From: Candidatus Limnocylindria bacterium
Lineage (GTDB): Bacteria > Chloroflexota > Limnocylindria > QHBO01
Assembly (NCBI GenBank): GCA_030146365.1
Contig: JASLBU010000143.1
Location: 1-20,247, forward strand
DNA: 20,247 nt
Direction of reading: 5' to 3'
In this document: positions 15,850 through 20,247 of the stretch, one piece after another
Numbering within the stretch: position 1 is the stretch's first letter
Layout: the number at the start of each line of letters is the position of its first letter
Program-made: the position numbers and the translations under genes
The notes under the pieces: generated by a model
The model's input: only the letters and a program-made list of their open reading frames with translations
Told to the model about the DNA's origin: nothing
Database searches by the model: none

Positions 15850-16383
15850 ATGCCGACCGATGTGAAGCGCCAGGCCGTCAGCGAGCTCGCGGAGATGCTC
15901 CGCGCCAGCTCCGCCATGGCCGTGGCCGACTACCGGGGCCTGAAGGTCTCCGAGATGCAGACGGTGCGGAGGACACTCCGCGACGGCGGAGTCCAGCTCC
16001 ACGTCGCCAAGAATCGACTGCTCAAGATCGCCGCGGACGAGGCCGACCGCGCCGAGCTGAAGCCGCTGCTCAGCGGCCCCACGGCGCTTGCCACCACGAA
16101 CGGCGACGAGGCGGCGCTCGCCAAGGCGCTCGTCGAGGCCCTTCGCCCGTACGCCCGAACCGTCACCGTTCGCGGGGGCATGCTCGGCAACCAGGCGATC
16201 GATCCTGGGCAGCTCACACGGTTGGCATCGCTGCCGACCCGTGACGTCCTGCTCGGCAAGGTCGTCGGCGGTATGGCCGCACCGATGACCGGCATGGCGG
16301 CAGTGCTCGCCGCGAACCTTCGCAACCTCGTCGGCGTCCTCAGCGCGATCGCCGACCAGAAGCAGCAGACCGAAGCGGCCTGA
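15850..16383 (+). CDS. rplJ: 50S ribosomal protein L10
   Basis: 177 residues. It anchors L12 dimers to the L11 region of 23S rRNA. The N-terminal domain (SELAEMLRASSAMAVADYRGLKVSEMQTVRRTLRD) and RLKIAADE/GPTALATT regions are typical, and the C-terminal helix that binds L12 ends in AIADQKQQTEAA. The frame extends upstream to ATG 15763, but that runs through the attenuator; ATG 15850 follows AGGAGGAG (15828-15835) and matches the family start. Confidence 0.97.
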   Translation: MPTDVKRQAVSELAEMLRASSAMAVADYRGLKVSEMQTVRRTLRDGGVQLHVAKNRLLKIAADEADRAELKPLLSGPTALATTNGDEAALAKALVEALRPYARTVTVRGGMLGNQAIDPGQLTRLASLPTRDVLLGKVVGGMAAPMTGMAAVLAANLRNLVGVLSAIADQKQQTEAA

Positions 16384-16416
16384 CGGCCGACCACAACGAC
16401 AGGAGAACCGATACCG

Positions 16417-16815
16417 ATGGCGACCAAGACCCTGACAAACGACGAGATCCTCGAGGCGATCGACAACAAGACCGTCCTGGAGCTCAGCGAGCTCGTGAAG
16501 GCGTTCGAGGAGCGCTACGGAGTGACGGCTGCGGCTCCGGTCGCCGTTGCCGCTGCGCCCGCGGCCGGCGGTGACGGTGCAGGTCCCGCCGCCGCAGAGG
16601 AGCAGACCGAGTTCGACGCGGTCCTCACGGAGGTCGGCGCCAACAAGATCCTGGTGATCAAGGCGGTCCGAGAGCTGACGGGCCTTGGCCTCAAGGAGGC
16701 GAAGGACCTTGTCGACGCGGCCCCCAAGGCCGTCAAGGAGGGCGTCGCCAAGGAAGAGGCCGAGGCGGTGAAGGAGAAGCTGGCCGAGGCCGGCGCGACC
16801 GTCGAGGTCAAGTAG
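16417..16815 (+). CDS. rplL: 50S ribosomal protein L7/L12
   Basis: 132 residues. It is the multi-copy stalk protein that recruits translational GTPases. The N-terminal dimerisation helices (about 1-37), an Ala/Gly/Pro hinge (about 38-62) and the C-terminal domain (FDAVLTEVGANKILVIKAVRELTGLGLKEAKDLVDAAP) are all clear. AGGAG at 16401-16405 precedes the ATG. It lies 33 bases after rplJ, and the pair is closed by a terminator. rpoB does not follow directly; it lies 3.1 kb further on. Confidence 0.98.
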   Translation: MATKTLTNDEILEAIDNKTVLELSELVKAFEERYGVTAAAPVAVAAAPAAGGDGAGPAAAEEQTEFDAVLTEVGANKILVIKAVRELTGLGLKEAKDLVDAAPKAVKEGVAKEEAEAVKEKLAEAGATVEVK

Positions 16816-16838
16816 CCCCGGCCACCACGCGACCCGAG

Positions 16839-16863
16839 GCCGGCCCTAAAGCGGGGCCGGCTT
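16839..16863 (+). terminator. terminator after rplL
   Basis: An eight-pair perfect stem, GCCGGCCC (16839-16846) with GGGCCGGC (16854-16861), a 7-base loop, then TTCGTCGT. It is 23 bases after the rplL stop. It separates the rplJL unit from the VOC-prfC unit. Confidence 0.65.
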
Positions 16864-16882
16864 CGTCGTGTCCCGGAGGCGG

Positions 16883-16888
16883 TACCCT
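16883..16888 (+). promoter_or_regulatory. -10 element of the leaderless VOC gene
   Basis: TACCCT, then six bases, then ATG at 16895. The nearest purine-rich site (GGAGG, 16875-16879) is 15 bases from the ATG and would lie upstream of the predicted transcription start. The -35 is unclear (TTCGTC at 16862, spacer 15). Confidence 0.45.
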
Positions 16889-16894
16889 GAGCTC

Positions 16895-17278
16895 ATGCTT
16901 CGAATCGGCTCGATCGTGCTCCGCGTCGACGACCTCGAGCTCGAGACGGCGTTCTGGTCCGCCGCGCTTCACTATCGCGTACGCGAAGAGGCGAGCGACG
17001 ATGACTTCCGGCTGCTCCAGCCGCCCGACGCTGTCGGCCCCAACCTGTCCCTCGACATGGTCCGCGCCGGCCCGCGCGTCCCGCCCCGCATCCACCTGGA
17101 CCTGTACGCCGACGATCGCGCGGCCGAGGTGCGCCGGCTCGTGGGCATCGGTGCCACCGAGGTGCACTGGGACAGGCAGCCCGCCAACAGCGACTACGTG
17201 ATCCTCGCCGACCCGGAGGGAAACCGCTTCTGCGTGGTAGGGCCGGTGGGCTCGACGTCCGACGCGGAGCGCTCATGA
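16895..17278 (+). CDS. VOC-superfamily (glyoxalase-like) protein
   Basis: 127 residues with two babbab-type halves: IGSIVLRVDDLELETAFWSAALHY at the N-terminus and a C-terminal half with HLDLYADD and ILADPEGNRFCVV. This is the vicinal-oxygen-chelate fold, used by glyoxalases, dioxygenases and drug-binding proteins. The closest type by eye is the small 'glyoxalase-like' group of Actinobacteria and Chloroflexota, whose substrates are mostly unknown. No specific activity is assigned. ATG 16895 fits the fold start; the frame opens nine codons earlier but that would precede the -10. The stop overlaps the prfC ATG (ATGA), so it is cotranslated with RF3. Confidence 0.8.
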   Translation: MLRIGSIVLRVDDLELETAFWSAALHYRVREEASDDDFRLLQPPDAVGPNLSLDMVRAGPRVPPRIHLDLYADDRAAEVRRLVGIGATEVHWDRQPANSDYVILADPEGNRFCVVGPVGSTSDAERS

Positions 17279-18873
17279 CCGTTCCCGCCGCGCCGTCCGC
17301 TCGGGTTCAACCGGCCGACGCACGGGCGCGTCGCACCTTCGCGATCATCAGCCACCCGGACGCCGGCAAGACGACCCTGACCGAGAAGCTCCTGCTGTTC
17401 GGCGGCGCGGTGGAAGAGGCCGGATCGGTGCGCGCGCGACGGCAGTCGCGCAACACGGTGAGCGACTGGATGGAGATGGAGCGGCGCCGCGGGATCAGCG
17501 TCAGCTCCACGGTCCTCCGGTTCGCGCACGGTGGGTACCAGTACAACCTCGTGGACACGCCCGGCCACGCCGACTTCAGCGAGGACACGTACCGCGCCCT
17601 GTGGGCGGTGGATGCGGCGCTGATGGTGCTCGACGCGGGCAAGGGGCTCGAGCCACAGACCCTCAAGCTGTTCCAGGTCTGCCGCCTGCGCGGACTCCCG
17701 ATCGTCACGTTCATCAACAAGTGCGACCGGCCGATGATCTCGCCGCTCGGACTGCTGGACGAGATCGAGCGCGAGATCGGCGTCCACCCGGTGCCGATGA
17801 ACTGGCCGATCGGGGTCCACGGCAACCTGCGCGGGCTGCTGGACATCGGCGCCGACGAGGTCGTGGAGACCGATGCCACCACGCACGGCGCCACGATCGG
17901 GGACGGGCGCCGCGTGCCCGCCGCGCGCTGGCGGCCGGACGCGTCAGCTGCCGACTGGGATGCGGCGCGCGAAGAGGCCGCGCTCGTTGCGGCGCCGATC
18001 GACCCGGACGACGTCCATGCCGAGCGCGTGACGCCGGTCTTCTTCGGCAGCGCGCTCACGAACGTGGGGCTCGCCCTCCTGCTGGAGGCATTCCCGACGT
18101 TCTCCGCGCCACCGGCCGCGCGGGCATCGGAGGACGGCGGTGAGGTCCCGCTGGACGGGCAGTTCAGCGCGCAGGTGTTCAAGGTGCAGGCGAACACCGA
18201 CCCGCGCCATCGCGACCGGATCGCGTTCATGCGGGTGAACTCCGGCCGCTTCGAGCGCGGCATGCCGGCCGTGAACGGCCGCAGCGGCCGCCGGATCACA
18301 CTGAGCTACTCGAACGAGCTGTTCGGCCAGGAGCGCCAGACGATCGACGAGGCCTTTCCCGGCGACGTGATCGGCGTCGTCAACGCCAGCGGCGTCCTCG
18401 TCGGCGACACGCTGTCGGAGGACGGGTCGGTGCGCTTCCCCCCGATCCCCGAGTTCCTCCCCGAGCGCTTCGCCTTCCTGCGCAGCGCCGACTCGTCGCG
18501 CTACAAGCAGTTCCACAGCGGGATGCGCCAGCTGGAGGAGGAGGGCGTCATCCGCGTGCTTCGGCGCCAGGGCGGCGTGGGGGACCCGATCATCGGCGTC
18601 GTCGGGCAGCTCCAGCTCGAGGTCGCCGAGGAACGGCTCACCGACGAGTTCGGCTGCCCGGTCGAGCGAACGGAAACGGCCTTCGACGTCTGCCGGATGA
18701 TCGATCCGGCCGACGCGGAACGCGTGCCGGCATGGAGGACACTCGAGGTCGTCGATGACGGGATCGGCCGGCGCCTGGTGCTCGCCACCAGCAGCTTCGT
18801 GCTCGAACGGCTGGACCGGGAAGTGCCCGGCCTGCGCTGGCTCACCACCGGCATCGGCTCTGCCGACGGCTGA
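17275..18873 (+). CDS. prfC: peptide chain release factor 3 (RF3)
   Basis: A translational GTPase that removes RF1/RF2 from the ribosome after termination. 532 residues, as expected. P-loop SHPDAGKTT (26-34), switch I region SDWMEMERRRGISVSST (about 63-79), G3 DTPGHADFSEDTYR (from 94), and G4 NKCD (148-151; NKLD is usual, so Cys150 is a mild change). The DWMEMERRRGIS and EDTYRALWAVDAALMVLDA segments separate RF3 from EF-G. Domain II and the RF3 C-terminal domain follow (SRYKQFHSGMRQLEEEGVI, GVVGQLQLEV). It starts within the VOC stop. It is convergent with the methyltransferase gene, 51 bases apart, with no clear terminator. Confidence 0.96.
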   Translation: MTVPAAPSARVQPADARARRTFAIISHPDAGKTTLTEKLLLFGGAVEEAGSVRARRQSRNTVSDWMEMERRRGISVSSTVLRFAHGGYQYNLVDTPGHADFSEDTYRALWAVDAALMVLDAGKGLEPQTLKLFQVCRLRGLPIVTFINKCDRPMISPLGLLDEIEREIGVHPVPMNWPIGVHGNLRGLLDIGADEVVETDATTHGATIGDGRRVPAARWRPDASAADWDAAREEAALVAAPIDPDDVHAERVTPVFFGSALTNVGLALLLEAFPTFSAPPAARASEDGGEVPLDGQFSAQVFKVQANTDPRHRDRIAFMRVNSGRFERGMPAVNGRSGRRITLSYSNELFGQERQTIDEAFPGDVIGVVNASGVLVGDTLSEDGSVRFPPIPEFLPERFAFLRSADSSRYKQFHSGMRQLEEEGVIRVLRRQGGVGDPIIGVVGQLQLEVAEERLTDEFGCPVERTETAFDVCRMIDPADAERVPAWRTLEVVDDGIGRRLVLATSSFVLERLDREVPGLRWLTTGIGSADG

Positions 18874-18924
18874 CGCGCGTCCGCGCAACTTCGGCGGCGG
18901 CTGGCCCACGGCCGGCGCCGCGGC

Positions 18925-19551
18925 TCAGGGCTTCCGCGCGAGGACCCACAGGAAGCTGACGTCGCCCTCCGGCTCGTGGGTCGTGAGTACGTCGTCGACC
19001 TCCAGCTCGAAGCCGGCGGAGCGGAGGATGCGCCGATTCTCATCGGCATCGTGGCTGCTGAAGAACATCGGCACGCCGAGCCATGCACCCTTCCAATCCG
19101 GGGCGTCGGTCGCGCCCAGCGTCGCCAGCAGCCGCCCGCCCGGCCGGAGCCAGGCGAAGATCCGGGTGAACAGCCGCGCGTGCGCTTCTCTCGGCACGTG
19201 CGACACGGCGTACAGGCTGACGACCCCGTCGAAGGATGCGGCGGCGAAGTCGACCTCGGTGATGTCGCCGTGGATGAGCTCCGCCCGGGGAACGTTGCGG
19301 CGCGCACGCTCGACCTGGGCCGCCGAGATGTCGACCCCGACGACGCTGAACCGCTCGGCCAGCTGCACCGTGGAGGGGATCCCGGAACCGCATCCAAGAT
19401 CCAGCACCCGGGCACCGTCGGGCAGCACGCCGGAGAAGCGTGCCACCATCCGGTTTCTTGAGTCGTCGGTCACGCCGGCGCCCCACTCGCCGTACCGGTC
19501 CGCGATCCGATCGTAGCCCGAGGCCACGATGCGCTTGCGAGCGTCCTTCAC
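18925..19551 (-). CDS. class I SAM-dependent methyltransferase
   Basis: 208 residues from GTG 19551. Motif I is VLDLGCGSG (49-57), followed by the acidic ends VVGVDIS and LIHGDITEVDF and the motif-IV-like FDGVVSLYAVSHVPREAH. The opening (IVASGYDRIADRYGEWGAG) resembles small UbiE/Methyltransf_11-type enzymes. The substrate is unknown. The frame runs 53 codons further upstream (to 19710), but that extension is Arg/Pro-rich, overlaps the opposite small ORF and precedes the predicted promoter; GTG 19551 has a TACGAT -10 exactly six bases upstream. It is the only minus-strand gene between rplL and rpoB, and the bacterial cluster often has a methyltransferase (rsmC-like) in this gap, though on the plus strand. 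Confidence 0.82.
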   Translation of the reverse strand: MKDARKRIVASGYDRIADRYGEWGAGVTDDSRNRMVARFSGVLPDGARVLDLGCGSGIPSTVQLAERFSVVGVDISAAQVERARRNVPRAELIHGDITEVDFAAASFDGVVSLYAVSHVPREAHARLFTRIFAWLRPGGRLLATLGATDAPDWKGAWLGVPMFFSSHDADENRRILRSAGFELEVDDVLTTHEPEGDVSFLWVLARKP

Positions 19552-19557
19552 GAGCCC

Positions 19558-19563
19558 ATCGTA
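19558..19563 (-). promoter_or_regulatory. -10 element of the leaderless methyltransferase gene
   Basis: On the minus strand: TACGAT, six bases (GGGCTC), then GTG at 19551. No Shine-Dalgarno sequence is placed between them. A clear -35 is lacking; its expected position (about 19581-19586) abuts the -35 of the divergent promoter. Confidence 0.45.
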
Positions 19564-19575
19564 CGGCCGCCTCCC

Positions 19576-19604
19576 TTGACGGTCGTGCGCGTGCGGAGTA
19601 CAAC
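19576..19604 (+). promoter_or_regulatory. promoter of a small ORF, divergent from the methyltransferase
   Basis: TTGACG (19576-19581), a 17-base spacer, TACAAC (19599-19604). The predicted start (about 19611) lies just before GTG 19614. Confidence 0.5.
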
Positions 19605-19613
19605 GGCGCCCAC

Positions 19614-19823
19614 GTGGAACTGATGCTGCCCGCCTGCGCCTGCGGAATCGACCCGGCGTCGGAGGTGATGGCCCTGCAGACGGGCCTCGCCGCGGCGCTG
19701 GCCGCCCCATATTTCCTCCGCCACAGGATCGCGCAGCTCGTGCGGCGCATCCGGCCCGGGCACAGACCAGGCCACGCGTGCGAGGACGAATCGGTCGAGG
19801 ACAGCCGCTCCTGGCTCAGGTAA
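19614..19823 (+). CDS. possible 69-residue protein with one membrane span
   Basis: The frame from GTG 19614 gives 69 residues: a Cys-containing head (MLPACACGIDP), one Ala/Leu-rich hydrophobic stretch (MALQTGLAAALAAPYFL), a basic segment (RHRIAQLVRRIRPGHR) and an acidic tail (CEDESVEDSRSWLR). This is the pattern of a small membrane-anchored protein with a cytoplasmic basic face. An ATG at 19623 is an alternative start. A well-spaced promoter lies immediately upstream, and a hairpin follows the stop. I recognise no family. The frame extends upstream to 19440 across the methyltransferase gene, which is a shadow. Confidence 0.42.
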   Translation: MELMLPACACGIDPASEVMALQTGLAAALAAPYFLRHRIAQLVRRIRPGHRPGHACEDESVEDSRSWLR

Positions 19824-19835
19824 CCGTCGGCATGG

Positions 19836-19854
19836 CGCTTCGGTTGACGAAGCG
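19836..19854 (+). terminator. terminator-like hairpin before rpoB
   Basis: A seven-pair stem, CGCTTCG (19836-19842) with CGAAGCG (19848-19854) and loop GTTGA; GGGCTTTGC follows shortly after. It lies 13 bases after the small ORF. The loop contains the -35 of the rpoB promoter. Confidence 0.5.
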
Positions 19855-19871
19855 TCGGGCTTTGCTATACT
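19844..19871 (+). promoter_or_regulatory. promoter of rpoB
   Basis: TTGACG (19844-19849), a 16-base spacer, TATACT (19866-19871). It gives a leader of about 43 nt. rpoB thus has its own strong promoter, independent of rplJL. Confidence 0.65.
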
Positions 19872-19920
19872 CCTGAATCGCGTGTCCGCGCCTCACCATG
19901 CCTTTTCCCAGGAGTCCTGA

Positions 19921-20247
19921 ATGGCCTTGGCCGAGTCTGCCAGCCGATTTGAGCTGGCTCCGATTCGTGAGAATTTCTCGCACATCCCAGAGGTTCTCCC
20001 TCTCCCGAACCTGATTCAAACACAGACCGAATCCTTCGAGTGGTTCGTCTCCACCGGCCTCCGCGAGCTGCTGGACGAGATCACCCCGATCACCGATTTC
20101 ACCGGAAAGAATCTCGAGCTGCACTTCCGCGAGTTCTACTTCGAGGACGCCAAGTTCTCCGAGGAGGAGTGCCGCACCCGTGACCTGACCTACGCCCGTC
20201 CGCTGAAGGTCGAGGTGGATCTGGTCATCAAGGAGACCGACGAGGTC
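19921..20247 (+). CDS. rpoB: RNA polymerase beta subunit, 5' part
   Basis: The first 109 codons are open to the end of the window and the gene is cut by the edge. The sequence has the RpoB N-terminal pattern: ENFSHIPEVLPLPNLIQTQTESFEWF, then a GLRELLDEITPITDFTGKNLELHF stretch, then KFSEEECRTRDLTYARPLKVEV. The beta subunit forms half of the active-site cleft of RNA polymerase. ATG 19921 follows AGGAG (19910-19914) at six bases. It is separated from rplL by the VOC-prfC unit, a reversed methyltransferase and a small ORF, whereas in most bacteria rplL and rpoB are adjacent or separated by one gene. Confidence 0.97.
   Translation, partial: MALAESASRFELAPIRENFSHIPEVLPLPNLIQTQTESFEWFVSTGLRELLDEITPITDFTGKNLELHFREFYFEDAKFSEEECRTRDLTYARPLKVEVDLVIKETDEV

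Noticed and set aside
19552..19710. 53-residue N-terminal extension of the methyltransferase
   Set aside because: Arg/Pro-rich and unlike the family; it lies upstream of the predicted leaderless promoter and overlaps the opposite small ORF.

Overview
The window is a GC-rich bacterial chromosome segment of housekeeping genes. The organism is probably a member of the Chloroflexota, perhaps the Limnocylindria-like soil and freshwater lineages. That placement is inferred from the gene set, from a Cys/His plus LysM protein of a kind I associate with that phylum, and from codon use; it was not tested by a search. Gene order matches the classic Gram-positive 'yac to rpo' cluster (clpC-radA-disA-yacL-ispD-ispF-...-rlmB-...-rpmG-secE-nusG-rplKAJL-rpoBC). 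It is strongly condensed: disA, gltX, cysES, mrnC and sigH are absent, ispD and ispF are fused, and other genes sit where the pattern breaks.

Layout. 1-240: a 5S rRNA, probably the end of an rrn operon, with its terminator. 242-1018: LysM wall-associated protein (+). 1020-1838: MutM/Fpg-like glycosylase (-), convergent with the LysM gene. 1860-4068: S1-domain protein (rpsA-like) with a structured leader that may encode a leader peptide. 4265-6748 clpC; 6836-8209 radA; 8368-9420 membrane PIN-TRAM protein (YacL type); 9428-10657 ispDF; 10654-11391 rlmB-type 2'-O-methyltransferase. 11582-12051: tRNA-Thr(UGU), tRNA-Tyr(GUA), tRNA-Thr(GGU). 12102-13145: multi-pass membrane protein of unknown function, where tuf often stands. 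13271-15602: rpmG, tRNA-Trp, secE, nusG, rplK, rplA. 15850-16815: rplJ and rplL behind a leader with a clear attenuator. 16895-18873: VOC protein coupled to prfC (RF3). 18925-19551: SAM methyltransferase (-). 19614-19823: possible 69-residue protein. 19921 to the end: the first 109 codons of rpoB with its own promoter.

Most genes serve translation (5S, S1, L33, L11, L1, L10, L12, RF3, rRNA methylation, tRNAs), transcription (NusG, RpoB), secretion (SecE), protein quality control (ClpC), DNA repair (RadA, MutM) and isoprenoid precursor synthesis (IspDF).

No mobile element, CRISPR array or defence system was seen. The most interesting signals are regulatory. (1) At several gene boundaries the -35 element of the next promoter lies in the loop of the preceding terminator-like hairpin. 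(2) Three genes have a -10 hexamer exactly six bases before the start codon, which predicts leaderless mRNAs. (3) The rpsA leader has a perfect 24-base palindrome inside a possible 23-codon leader ORF whose stop overlaps the rpsA TTG start. (4) The rplJ leader carries an attenuator.
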